The position numbers and the translations under genes were made by a program. Below, one piece after another: positions 1 to 8,480 of a stretch of 52,052 nt of DNA. Source of the stretch: an uncultured Prochlorococcus sp. (GTDB lineage Bacteria > Cyanobacteriota > Cyanobacteriia > PCC-6307 > Cyanobiaceae); contig CACAST010000004.1 of NCBI GenBank assembly GCA_902535185.1, positions 1-52,052 of the forward strand, read 5' to 3'. Numbering within the stretch: position 1 is the stretch's first letter; each line of letters starts with the position of its first letter. The notes under the pieces were generated by a model. That model made no database searches and was not told the DNA's origin. It worked only from the letters and a program-made list of their open reading frames with translations.

Positions 1-300
1 TAAAAAGGTAAGACCCATATCTCTAACGTCTGGAACGATGCTATCTAAACAGGCCATTACATACTCAGAGAACTTTCTTTTTATATTTATCGAATTAATT
101 AATTCACGAATAGCTTCTAATGGTATTGGCAGCCCAATTTCAGCAATTATAATCCAATATTTTTCGATTAAATCTGCTTTTTTCATTTGGTTTAGGGCGC
201 ATTCTTGAAGATTTCGATTAGGAATCTTTAGTAAACCAATTGCAAAATTATGATCAGCTTTAATTCTTTCAGGTTTCTGATTTATATATTTCAATAACAT
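1..300 (-). CDS. Helical-repeat (HEAT/ARM-like) protein, 3' end beyond the window
   Basis: An open minus-strand frame runs off the left edge; from an ATG at 300 it gives 100 residues without a stop. It reads as paired amphipathic helices (for example ECALNQMKKADLIEKYW followed by LEAIRELINSIN), the look of HEAT/armadillo repeats; no catalytic motif is visible. The same frame stays open upstream of 300 to a stop near 400, so the start is uncertain and the N-terminus could be missing. It points away from the SWIM and RT genes. I recall armadillo-repeat partners for one retron type that also has winged-helix SWIM proteins, so it may belong to that module. The repeat-family assignment is by eye only. 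Confidence 0.5.
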   Translation of the reverse strand, partial: MLLKYINQKPERIKADHNFAIGLLKIPNRNLQECALNQMKKADLIEKYWIIIAEIGLPIPLEAIRELINSINIKRKFSEYVMACLDSIVPDVRDMGLTFL

Positions 301-310
301 TTCCTGTTGA

Positions 311-583
311 ACAGAATTTGATTTATTTGATAGACGTTTACTTATAACCAGAAGAAAAAATCGAAGGGCTAAAGAACTGGTTAAATCAAGAATTACTCAA
401 AATAAAAAATTAGAACAAGAAAAAATTATTTCCCCTTTTCGTAAAAAAGCTCTAATTGAACTTTCAAAAGGAACTAACTCCCAAGATAAAGCTTGGGCAT
501 TGCGAAATATTGCCATTCTTATGCTGAATGGTATTACATTCGATGGAATACAAATTAAAACTGAAAATGGAGTTAAAAACTAA
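311..583 (+). pseudogene. C-terminal gene fragment without a start, coupled to the SWIM gene
   Basis: A plus-strand frame is open from the stop at 308-310 to a TAA at 581-583, giving 90 codons. It has no usable ATG except one 20 codons from the end. The content looks coding: a basic stretch, then an ordered helix pair around KAWALRNIAILMLNG and a short polar tail. Its stop overlaps the next ATG (TAATG), the arrangement of translationally coupled operon genes, so it is probably the surviving 3' end of a former first gene of this operon. The opposing frame at 1-300 begins where this one loses its start, which suggests a rearrangement around 310-350. It could instead be a gene with a non-standard start. 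Confidence 0.45.
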
Positions 584-2226
584 TGATTTCTTTCAAAGGC
601 AACTTTACTCAATCAACTGTAAATTCAAATACTAATGAAAGTGCAGTTACTTTTGGTACTGATATTAAAAATTCAAATGTCTTCTTGAGTACAGATATAA
701 AAGTTAAACCAGGTGTTGCATTCTCAAAATTAATGCTGGTATTAGGAAGAATAGTAAGGATGAGAGATGCTGGAGTAAATAAAGATCACTCAGCTTATCA
801 GGAATGGGTTCAAGGCGAATACTTTAAAGAATTACCTGGTTTTATGAGTTCACAATTAAAACAGCTTCCTAAATTAATAAAAGAAAGAGAAATACTTACG
901 CAACAATTAGAATTTTATGATCAGATTATAAAAAAATTTAATTCAAATTATTTCCCCGAGCAAAGAAGGCGTTTTTGGAGTTGGCTTTATACACATAATA
1001 GAGATGCATGGTATGTTCTCGACCCAATAGTAAGTGTTCAGCCTGATGCGACATTTTTTGAGGCTTTTTCTCTAGATGAGTCAACTTATGCAAGAGTAGC
1101 TCTACCGCATGAGGCAACATCCGGTGAGAAAAACTTTAATTGTGGAACTACAAATATTGACTTTAGTACTTCTCTTGAAAGAGAACTTTCTAGAACTCGC
1201 TCATATCGACCACTGCATTTAACCGTTGGCAAAGATGCCGTAGAGTTTGATACTGGAATATCAAATACAATAGAGAAAAAAATTGATCTACCAGAAACTT
1301 GGACTAAGGGTTTGGTTGAGGTTCAGGCTGCCTTATCACTTGCACCTGTTGAAATTAATATTTCATCATTAGCACTTGCCGATGTACTAGGAAGATTAGA
1401 GGCCCAGCGAGAAAAGGAAGGACCAAGATCACTAATTTTTGAACTTATTCCAGATGAAAAACCAAAAGTAATTGTTGAACCTTGGGGGGACGTTTTCATA
1501 ATGTCTGATAAGCCTTTTAAGGGGGCAAAAAGCTCTAGAATTAAAGTATGGGGAAGAAGAAGGTTGAGAGTATTAAAAGAGATACTTCCTTTGGTAAATA
1601 ATGTGAATGTCAGATTAATCGATTCTGGAATGCCTTCATTCTGGAGTGTAGAGATGGAAGGAATTAAATTAATAATAGGACTTTCTGGATGGACTAGTTT
1701 AGATTGGGCGGCTAGGGCGCGTTTTTCAGCGATGATACCAGCTGCTGAAGAATCCAAAGAAACAATGGAAAAAGCTGCATATTTTTTAAAAACAAATTTA
1801 ATCATTGAAGATGGAGAACTTGCCAAATATTTAAATAAATCTCCAATGGAATCAAAAAGAATCCTTCAGCGTTTATGTTTATCTGGAACGGCAATGTATG
1901 ATCCTGAGTTTAGGAAATATCGTTATAGAGAACTTTTCCCTGATTTAGATTTCGAATCTAAATCTCAAACTGGTATTGAAGAAATTAAAGGCATTGAGTT
2001 ATTCAAAAGAAATGCAGTCAGAATTTCATCAGATAGTATTAATGAAAAAGAACGAACTATAAAAGCAACTGTTATTTCAAGAGAAAGGATCTGCTCTACT
2101 GTAATTAGTCGTGATATTGATAGTCGTATTACTCAAGCACAGTGTAGTTGTTCATATTTTAGATATCACAAGCTTAAACAAGGTCCTTGTAGACATATCG
2201 TTGCATTAAGTCTTGCTGGAGAATAA
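583..2226 (+). CDS. Winged-helix SWIM zinc-finger protein, probable retron partner
   Basis: This 547-residue protein ends in a SWIM zinc finger: C521 and C523, then C536 and H538 (CxC...CxH). SWIM fingers bind DNA or protein partners. Just before it, about residues 395-455, is a segment that reads as a winged helix (LAKYLNKSPMESKRILQRL, then a basic wing). The N-terminal 390 residues match no family I recognise. The ATG overlaps the preceding stop, and the RT gene starts one base after this stop, so the three frames form one operon. I recall proteins with this winged-helix-SWIM layout as accessory genes of one retron type (type XIII in a published scheme). The likely role is effector or nucleic-acid sensor in phage defence; that is inference. 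Confidence 0.7.
   Translation: MISFKGNFTQSTVNSNTNESAVTFGTDIKNSNVFLSTDIKVKPGVAFSKLMLVLGRIVRMRDAGVNKDHSAYQEWVQGEYFKELPGFMSSQLKQLPKLIKEREILTQQLEFYDQIIKKFNSNYFPEQRRRFWSWLYTHNRDAWYVLDPIVSVQPDATFFEAFSLDESTYARVALPHEATSGEKNFNCGTTNIDFSTSLERELSRTRSYRPLHLTVGKDAVEFDTGISNTIEKKIDLPETWTKGLVEVQAALSLAPVEINISSLALADVLGRLEAQREKEGPRSLIFELIPDEKPKVIVEPWGDVFIMSDKPFKGAKSSRIKVWGRRRLRVLKEILPLVNNVNVRLIDSGMPSFWSVEMEGIKLIIGLSGWTSLDWAARARFSAMIPAAEESKETMEKAAYFLKTNLIIEDGELAKYLNKSPMESKRILQRLCLSGTAMYDPEFRKYRYRELFPDLDFESKSQTGIEEIKGIELFKRNAVRISSDSINEKERTIKATVISRERICSTVISRDIDSRITQAQCSCSYFRYHKLKQGPCRHIVALSLAGE
2218..2221 (+). promoter_or_regulatory. Shine-Dalgarno site that sets the RT start
   Basis: GGAG lies inside the last codons of the SWIM gene, six bases before the ATG at 2228. 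This favours that ATG over the in-frame TTG at 2213, which has no comparable site. Confidence 0.7.
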
Positions 2227-2227
2227 T

Positions 2228-3622
2228 ATGAAAAATCAAGATACTAGTCTTAATCCAGAGTGGGCGAGAAGAATTAAGCAGGTTGGTATGCGAGCTTTTG
2301 AAGTTGAAGAAATGCTTCGTCTTGGATTCCTTGAGCCTAATGACTTAAATATTGAAGAGTTTGAAAAAGCAGCTTTAAATTTAAAGGATATAAGAAATAA
2401 GTTAGAAAAAACTAATATAGAAATTGAGTCATTAAATAATGTTGACATTGCGATTGATAAAATAAGATCTAAAAGAATTAAAGATGTAAAGATAAAAGCA
2501 GAACTTAGAAAAAATAATAAAGAAAAAGAAAAAACCAGAAGATTAGAAGAGAATAAAATTAATCGTATTAATTGCCCAAATTTTCTTGGAAGAGAAGTTT
2601 CCAATAGACTTAAATTTATTGGCGGAGACGAAGAATTAGTTAAAAGAAATGGGTTGCCAAAAATTATTTCTTTTCTTGATTTGTCTTCAGCTTTGGGATT
2701 AGATCCTAAAGATCTTCAATGGCTTGTTTATAGCAGAGAAGATTCTTCTGTAGATCACTACACACGTTTTTATATTCCTAAAAGATCTGGAGAAAAAAGA
2801 CTGATTTCTAGTCCAAAACCAATCCTTAGAAAAGCTCAAAGTTGGGTATTGAATGAAATTTTAGAAAAAATAAAATTACATCCAGCAGCTATGGCATTTA
2901 GGGTGGGAGTATCTATTCTAGATAATGCTTCATTGCATGTGAAAAAAGAAATAGTTTTACGTATAGATCTTAAAGACTTCTTTCCTTCGATAGTATTTCC
3001 CCGAGTCCGCGGTTTTTATGAATCACTGGGATATAATCCTGGAGTTGCTTCAGTTTTGGCATTACTTTGTACAGATAGTCCAAGAGTACTTTTGAAGCAA
3101 GATGATAAATCATATTTTGTTGAAGTAGGAGAAAGATGTTTACCCCAGGGGGCATGTACTTCTCCAAATCTTGCAAATTTAATATCAAATAATCTTGATA
3201 AGAGAATTTCTGCTTATGCAGAAAAATCTAAATGGATTTATTCAAGATATGCTGATGATCTTATCTTTTCAACTAAAGAAAAAATTAAAAATCCAAATGG
3301 TTTGATTAAGGGTATTTCTAAAATAATTTCAGATGAAGGATTTATAGTTAATCAAAAGAAAACACGCATAATGCGGAAGTCAAACAGGCAAATAGTTACC
3401 GGTTTATTAGTCAATGATGAAGTAAGGTTAACTAAAAGAGACTTACATCGTTTCAGAGCATTTTTTCATAATTGTAAAATTAATGGAATAGAAAAAGTTT
3501 CTACTGAAATCGGAAAAGATGCTATGTCAGTTGCAAAAGGTTATTTATCTTATGTAAATATAATTTCACCATCTACTGCAAATAAGTTTCTTAATTTAAA
3601 TCCTTGGTTATCAATTAATTAA
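2228..3622 (+). CDS. Retron-type reverse transcriptase
   Basis: This 464-residue RNA-directed DNA polymerase has a complete palm: RIDLKDFFPS with catalytic D247, CLPQGACTSPNLANL, and YADD at 341-344. Two features specific to retron RTs are present: NAxxH as NASLH (233-237) and VTG (390-392) in the C-terminal recognition region. Retron RTs prime on a structured RNA and make a small RNA-linked DNA; most studied retrons act in phage defence. The first 110 residues are a charged, partly coiled-coil extension longer than in compact retron RTs. It follows the SWIM gene by one base and is clearly co-translated. I see no obvious msr-msd RNA next to it. Group II intron (no maturase) and DGR (no repeat pair) origins fit less well. 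Confidence 0.88.
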   Translation: MKNQDTSLNPEWARRIKQVGMRAFEVEEMLRLGFLEPNDLNIEEFEKAALNLKDIRNKLEKTNIEIESLNNVDIAIDKIRSKRIKDVKIKAELRKNNKEKEKTRRLEENKINRINCPNFLGREVSNRLKFIGGDEELVKRNGLPKIISFLDLSSALGLDPKDLQWLVYSREDSSVDHYTRFYIPKRSGEKRLISSPKPILRKAQSWVLNEILEKIKLHPAAMAFRVGVSILDNASLHVKKEIVLRIDLKDFFPSIVFPRVRGFYESLGYNPGVASVLALLCTDSPRVLLKQDDKSYFVEVGERCLPQGACTSPNLANLISNNLDKRISAYAEKSKWIYSRYADDLIFSTKEKIKNPNGLIKGISKIISDEGFIVNQKKTRIMRKSNRQIVTGLLVNDEVRLTKRDLHRFRAFFHNCKINGIEKVSTEIGKDAMSVAKGYLSYVNIISPSTANKFLNLNPWLSIN

Positions 3623-3996
3623 ATTATTTTATTGATGACGGTCCATGTCCTGATGTAGATACTTTAGCAAATGGAAGATTTGCCTATATTACGATCAGTT
3701 ATTTTTATAAACTTTTTAAAAATAATATAGTAAATATTTCATTTGCAATTGGTTATGAATTGGATTGGGTTGAAAGTTATACTGCCCAGGCAAATGAATT
3801 AAAAAAATTAGAAAAATTTATTATTAAAAACTTGCGAATATTACGATATCTATATATTGAAAGTTATTTAACTGATGTTGATATAGGCATGTTAGGAAAT
3901 AAAATCTCATTTAAATCAAATTTCAATTCCAAATCATCATTTTAAGATTCTGAGGTTAAAGTCTTTGAAGAGTTTTTAAAAAATTACTTTAAGTAA
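3619..3996 (+). pseudogene. Relic of an unidentified gene with premature stop and no start
   Basis: Starting inside the RT stop region, a plus-strand frame is open but has no ATG near its beginning. It reads like real protein (IDDGPCPDVDTLANGRFAYI, then a helical part with ELKKLEKFIIKNLRILR). It meets a TAA at 3943-3945, and the same frame then continues with 16 plausible residues (VKVFEEFLKNYFK) to a second TAA at 3994-3996. A missing start plus an in-frame stop followed by coding-like sequence indicate a decayed 3' gene end. The family is not recognised. It may be the remainder of a gene disrupted when the RT module arrived. A short gene starting at the TTG at 3760 is possible but less likely. 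Confidence 0.5.
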
Positions 3997-5167
3997 CATA
4001 TTTATATACTTGTAAGTGCATATAGTTTTTTAAATATTCCAGTAATAATGTATATGAAAGTTTAAGTTGTTTTATATCAAAATCTTTTTTACTTTTTAAA
4101 AAATTTCTATATGAAGATTTTTCATCAAATCTCCCTGCAGAACCAATAATAGTTATTGTTTTTTCGAGTTTATTTATAGCCTCTTCAAAGTTTTCTAATT
4201 CATAATTACATAGTCCTTGTAAATAATACAAATAAATAAACTCCTCTGAATCAGAATCAAAATAATTTAAATCCTCTTTTTTTGATTCATTTAATATTAA
4301 TATACAATTTTTAAAATAAAATTCTGCAATATTTAAATCATTTAAGGCATGTTGAAAATTTCTTAATTCATATATGCATAAACTTTTTATGTAGTATTTA
4401 TTTGCCAAATAATATGTAATATCAAATCTTTCATTATTTGTTTTTGGAATAGAATTTTTACAAAATTTTATGCCTTTATTTAAAAAATTAATTGATTCAG
4501 TATATTCCTTCTTTTTATATCTATAACAACCATTGATTAAATAAAATAAATCAGCCTCAGAAGATTTATTAATAAATTTTAGAAGTGAATTTAATTTAGA
4601 TAAATTATTTGATAAAAAACTATATTTTACAGATATATTCCAAATATACCTTTCAAGTTCTGGAAATTTATTTTTGTTATATAAATGTTCGATTAAATTT
4701 ATATGTCCAGAAAATCTTTTTATTCTTATTAAATTTTTTTCATATAGTTTTTTATCTTCTTCATATGGAAATAAAAAAAAGTTTGTAATCAAATTATAAT
4801 CAACAATACCAAAGCTAATAATTAAATCTTTTATTTCTTCAATTATTTTTTGTTTATATCCTTGTGAATTTAGTTTACTAGATTTATGAAAATCTAATAA
4901 ACATTCTGCAAGTGGGAATGAATATAACTCTTGTTGGTTCTCTTCTCTTTTAATATCGAAACAAATTTCTTCTCTTTCTATAAGTTTTTTTTTAGTTAAA
5001 CCTCTTAAAAAATAAGCGTCAGCATTATTTTCATTTATGTTGATTGCTTTATTTAAATAATGAATAGCATACATAAGATGATCATTATCAATGCAATCAC
5101 ATGCATATTCAAAAAAATTATCTTCTAGTTCTTCCGAATTTTCATATCTTTCAATTAAATAATCCAT
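3989..5167 (-). CDS. TPR-like repeat protein
   Basis: This protein of about 392 residues starts at the ATG at 5167; a TTG two codons upstream is the alternative. Helix pairs with TPR character are visible near the N-terminus (AIHYLNKAININENNADAYF, residues about 35-55), in the middle (YTESINFLNKGIKFCKN), and near the C-terminus (LQGLCNYELENFEEAINKLE). No signal peptide or enzymatic motif is seen. TPR arrays bind partner proteins. It is the last gene of a minus-strand run, nine bases after the DnaB-like gene, and its end overlaps the relic on the opposite strand. Asn, Lys and Ile dominate, matching the neighbouring island genes. Confidence 0.7.
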   Translation of the reverse strand: MDYLIERYENSEELEDNFFEYACDCIDNDHLMYAIHYLNKAININENNADAYFLRGLTKKKLIEREEICFDIKREENQQELYSFPLAECLLDFHKSSKLNSQGYKQKIIEEIKDLIISFGIVDYNLITNFFLFPYEEDKKLYEKNLIRIKRFSGHINLIEHLYNKNKFPELERYIWNISVKYSFLSNNLSKLNSLLKFINKSSEADLFYLINGCYRYKKKEYTESINFLNKGIKFCKNSIPKTNNERFDITYYLANKYYIKSLCIYELRNFQHALNDLNIAEFYFKNCILILNESKKEDLNYFDSDSEEFIYLYYLQGLCNYELENFEEAINKLEKTITIIGSAGRFDEKSSYRNFLKSKKDFDIKQLKLSYTLLLEYLKNYMHLQVYKYVT

Positions 5168-5176
5168 TATCAAATT

Positions 5177-6052
5177 CTATAAGGATAAATTTCTGAATCT
5201 TGTAAATTGAGGTTCAAAAAGTAATTTAACAGTACCAACAGGGCCATTTCTATGTTTACAAATAATTAGTTCAGATATTCCTCTATCAGTAGTTTCTGGA
5301 TTGTAGTATTCATCTCGGTAAAGCATTGCAATAAGATCTGAGGTGCCTTCAAGAGATTTAGTTTCTCTTATATCTCCCAACATTGGTCTTTTGTTGTATC
5401 TATATTCAATAGTTCTATTTAGCTGTGATGCTACAAAAATTGGGACATCTAATTCAACCGCCATAGATTTTAACTTTATTCCAATTTTGCAAAGTTCATC
5501 ATCTCTTGATGTTATTAATCTATTATCATCAATTTCCATTAATTGAATATAATCAATAACTATTAGTCCAAGTTTTTTATCTTTTGATTGTTCTTTAATC
5601 TCTTTACAAGTATTTGTCATTTCTTCAATTGAAATATTTTGTTTATCGAATATATAAATTGGCAATTGACTTAATGAGTTTATTCCTTCTCCTAGTAATG
5701 GCCATTCATCTTGTTGTAATCTTCCAGTTCTTAATCTACCGCTTTCAATTCCTACTTCTAGAGATAATATTCTATAACCTAATTGTTCCTTGCTCATTTC
5801 TAATCCAAAGTAGCAAACTGGGAGACTCTGAGATTGGGCAACATTTTTAGCCATATTAATCAATAAGGAAGTTTTACCCATAGAAGGTCTTGCACCTAAA
5901 ACATTTAAGCTGCCTCTTTGAAGGCCTTGTGTCATTGCATCAAAATCATAAAAGTTTACTGGTATTCCAGCTGTGCTTTCTCCCAATGATCTTTGTTCTA
6001 TCTGATTAAATAATTTATTTAAAATCGAATCAAACTTACTTTCTTTTTGCAT
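5177..6052 (-). CDS. DnaB-type helicase domain protein lacking the N-terminal domain
   Basis: These 291 residues cover only the RecA-like C-terminal half of replicative helicase DnaB (normally about 450 residues). Walker A is GARPSMGKTS (53-62, K60), Walker B is VIDYIQLM (165-172), motif H3 is ASQLNR (208-213), and the arginine-finger region is KHRNGPVG (266-273). The usual RESGxIEQDAD stretch is altered to RETKSLEGTSD (229-239). The N-terminal domain that binds primase and stabilises the hexamer is absent, and there is no intein. It sits among TPR genes, 59 bases after the TPR-sigma gene. It may be an ATPase motor recruited by TPR partners, or a phage- or plasmid-derived helicase. Fold certain; role unknown. 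Confidence 0.85.
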   Translation of the reverse strand: MQKESKFDSILNKLFNQIEQRSLGESTAGIPVNFYDFDAMTQGLQRGSLNVLGARPSMGKTSLLINMAKNVAQSQSLPVCYFGLEMSKEQLGYRILSLEVGIESGRLRTGRLQQDEWPLLGEGINSLSQLPIYIFDKQNISIEEMTNTCKEIKEQSKDKKLGLIVIDYIQLMEIDDNRLITSRDDELCKIGIKLKSMAVELDVPIFVASQLNRTIEYRYNKRPMLGDIRETKSLEGTSDLIAMLYRDEYYNPETTDRGISELIICKHRNGPVGTVKLLFEPQFTRFRNLSL

Positions 6053-6111
6053 TGAAAAAAATATTCTATATAAATATTGTTCTCACTAAATATCATAGAT
6101 TCCAAATTTTA

Positions 6112-6645
6112 TTATTTCTCCTCTAAATCTTTACTTTTTAGTATTTGATAAAGAGAATCTTCCAATATCAATTTTTTTGCAACTGATCTAAATTTTTTTA
6201 AAGCTACATTTTCTATTTGCCAAATTCTTTGGGTTGAAAGATTTAGTAATATGCCTATCTCTTTAAGAGTCTTATATTTGCCTGGAATTAATCGATATTT
6301 AAAAATAAATTTTTCTTTATAATTTAATTTTTCAAAACATGATTGGAATATTTTTAAAATTCTTTTATTTTCTAGTTCCTTTTTTTTTTCAGAAACTTCT
6401 GATTTAAGTATTTCAAAAATATTTGTTTTTTCATCCAGTTCTTTATATTTTTTGAAGTCCTCTAAAGCCTCTTTGTGCTTATTAAGTTTTGTTTTAGCTA
6501 CACCCCTAAGCCAATAGATCTCGTTTTGATAAGGGCAAATATTTATAGCTAGGGAATATAAAAGAATCGCTTTTTCATAATCATATTTGGAAATTTTATC
6601 CTTTGCTTTTTTTATATAAATAAATGGTATTTCATTGATATTCAT
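6112..6645 (-). CDS. TPR protein fused to a sigma-70 region 4 helix-turn-helix
   Basis: This 177-residue protein has two parts. Residues about 10-75 form TPR helices (YEKAILLYSLAINICP, then HKEALEDFKKYKELD). After a charged linker (81-97), residues 107-156 read like region 4 of sigma-70 factors: LNYKEKFIFKYRL, TLKEIGILLNLSTQRIWQIE and NVALKKFRS match the TLEEIG-SRERVRQIE-ALRKLR pattern that contacts the -35 element. Region 2, needed for core binding and -10 melting, is absent, so it is not a complete sigma factor. It may bind DNA or RNA polymerase under control of its TPR part. It starts nine bases after the preceding TPR gene ends, indicating one operon. The fusion is unusual to my knowledge. 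Confidence 0.75.
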   Translation of the reverse strand: MNINEIPFIYIKKAKDKISKYDYEKAILLYSLAINICPYQNEIYWLRGVAKTKLNKHKEALEDFKKYKELDEKTNIFEILKSEVSEKKKELENKRILKIFQSCFEKLNYKEKFIFKYRLIPGKYKTLKEIGILLNLSTQRIWQIENVALKKFRSVAKKLILEDSLYQILKSKDLEEK

Positions 6646-6654
6646 AATATGAAT

Positions 6655-8385
6655 TTATTTTTGGGTTTGATTATTTAGAATTTTTTTCGCTAATTCACAG
6701 TCAAGCTCTGCAGATCTTCTTAGATCATTAAAAGCTTTCTCATATTCTCCTATTGAATCATAAGCATGAGCTCGATCTACATAGCAAAGGCCTAAAGCCT
6801 CTCTTTCTAAATTATCTCCACTTAAAACATTTTTTTCGTAAATATCTATAAAAAAGCTAAAATCTTTTATTGATTCAGATAATTGCTTTTTTTCTAAATA
6901 ATATTTTCCTCTTTCAAAATATGATCCAATAATAGAAATATTATCAGGATCAAGTTTAATAGCTTGATTTAGATCTTTTATGGCTTTTTCAGGTTTATCA
7001 AGAAAATTTAAAACTATACCTCTTCTGTGATATGCAATTGCATTATTTTCATCAAATTTAATAGCTAATGTGTAATCTTCTATGGCTCCATCATCATCTT
7101 TAATTAAAAATTTATTTAAACCTCTTTCTAAAAATAATTTAGATTTAATATTATTTAATTTTAAATTTTTATCATTTATAGCAATAGCAGAACTATAGTC
7201 ATCTATTGCCCCTTTGTAGTCTTTTAAAAACCCTTTAATATATGCTCTTTTTTGATAAAGAATTACTTGATTTGGATTATTTTTTATTGACTCTGTATAA
7301 TCCTGGAGGGCTCCTTTTAAATCGCCATTATCTGCTTTTTTATCTGCTCTTGAATTATAAAAACATTCAAATGTAAGCCCAATTATAGATAAATCTTTGT
7401 CTTCGGGAATAATATTTTTATTAATTTCATTAGTTAGATCGGAAGCTTTTAAACGATAAAAAGTTTGAAGCTGATTTAAATTTATTTGGTTTTCATGAAG
7501 CTTTAATTTTGCTCCAAAGCCTAGAATTAAATAATCATATAATCTTATAAAAAAATTAGGAATGATTTTTATAGCTTCATAATCATCTATACCAAAACTT
7601 TTTGTTATGGATAAAGTATTTGATATTAAACTTCCATAACTATAAAGAATAGGAGAATTAAAAATTTTCTTACTATCATCTCCAAACTTATAATTAATCA
7701 TTAAGTGGGTAACTAAATATAAGAATCTTGTATCCCAGTCATATTCAATTATTGCATTTGGCAAAATATCAAAATTTATATTTGCAACTTTTTTATTCGC
7801 GTTTTCATAAACTTCAGACCAATTATTCATTTCTTTACGAATAATTTCCTGACTTTTTTGATTACAATCTTTTTCAAAAAAACTTTGTTGGATATTTCTT
7901 TCTAAATCTAGATTTGTAAGATTATTATTTTTTTGATCATATAGATCAGCAATTGTTTTATTATATAAAGCAAGCCAGTTGTCATTTAATAAGAAAATAT
8001 ATTTATCTTTTGATAGAGGGTTAATATTATTTAGCAAAAAAACTAAATTATTATACATTATTTGATGCAAATTTTTTATAACTTTACTATCAATACAAAG
8101 TTCATTTAATAAATTAAGTGTGTATCTAAAAAGTAATCCATAATGAGTACTTAAAGTTAAGTTTTCAAAATCATTACCTAATTTCTTTTTTGCTTCTTCT
8201 AGATGCATATAACAGCAATTTCTAATAAACATATAACCTTGTCGATCATCATCCCAAGTTTCAATTTCATCAACTAAATATTTATCTTCTTCTAGATAAG
8301 CTATTTGGTTATAACCCTTTATTATTCTTATTGCTGTTTTTCCAGAAAAAAGTATTTTTTCATCATTAGAATTAGAAGAGTTCAT
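6655..8385 (-). CDS. TPR protein with unknown N-terminal domain
   Basis: This 576-residue protein has roughly 340 N-terminal residues that I do not recognise (helical, no signal peptide). A clear TPR array follows from about residue 345 to 565, with units such as GDLKGALQDYTESIKNNPNQ, KDYKGAIDDYSSAIAIND, DDGAIEDYTLAIKFDENNA and PEKAIKDLNQAIKLDPDN. The G-A-x-x-D-Y-x-x-A-I pattern is the regular TPR consensus. The N-terminal half includes WDDDRQGYMFIRNCCYMH, which suggests a compact alpha-helical domain. It lies between the TPR-CHAT gene (95 bases upstream) and the TPR-sigma gene (nine bases downstream). A cytoplasmic scaffold or sensor is plausible. Confidence 0.75.
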   Translation of the reverse strand: MNSSNSNDEKILFSGKTAIRIIKGYNQIAYLEEDKYLVDEIETWDDDRQGYMFIRNCCYMHLEEAKKKLGNDFENLTLSTHYGLLFRYTLNLLNELCIDSKVIKNLHQIMYNNLVFLLNNINPLSKDKYIFLLNDNWLALYNKTIADLYDQKNNNLTNLDLERNIQQSFFEKDCNQKSQEIIRKEMNNWSEVYENANKKVANINFDILPNAIIEYDWDTRFLYLVTHLMINYKFGDDSKKIFNSPILYSYGSLISNTLSITKSFGIDDYEAIKIIPNFFIRLYDYLILGFGAKLKLHENQINLNQLQTFYRLKASDLTNEINKNIIPEDKDLSIIGLTFECFYNSRADKKADNGDLKGALQDYTESIKNNPNQVILYQKRAYIKGFLKDYKGAIDDYSSAIAINDKNLKLNNIKSKLFLERGLNKFLIKDDDGAIEDYTLAIKFDENNAIAYHRRGIVLNFLDKPEKAIKDLNQAIKLDPDNISIIGSYFERGKYYLEKKQLSESIKDFSFFIDIYEKNVLSGDNLEREALGLCYVDRAHAYDSIGEYEKAFNDLRRSAELDCELAKKILNNQTQK

Positions 8386-8480
8386 TATTAAAAAATTTAT
8401 TTAATAACTTCTAATTGTTCTAAGATATATAAATTGATTCCATTTTCAACAAAGGAAAATAAATATTCAAATTTCTTTTT

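Noticed and set aside
1323-1826. 167-codon open frame antisense to the SWIM gene
   Set aside because: It is a reverse-strand shadow of a well-supported gene and shows low-complexity Ser/Leu composition with no domain.
2228-3622. Diversity-generating retroelement or group II intron RT
   Set aside because: There is no template/variable repeat pair or maturase/HNH domain, and the NAxxH and VTG motifs fit retrons.
3760-3945. 61-residue gene starting at TTG
   Set aside because: The same frame reads as coding far upstream of the TTG and again beyond the stop, so it is better treated as part of a decayed longer gene.
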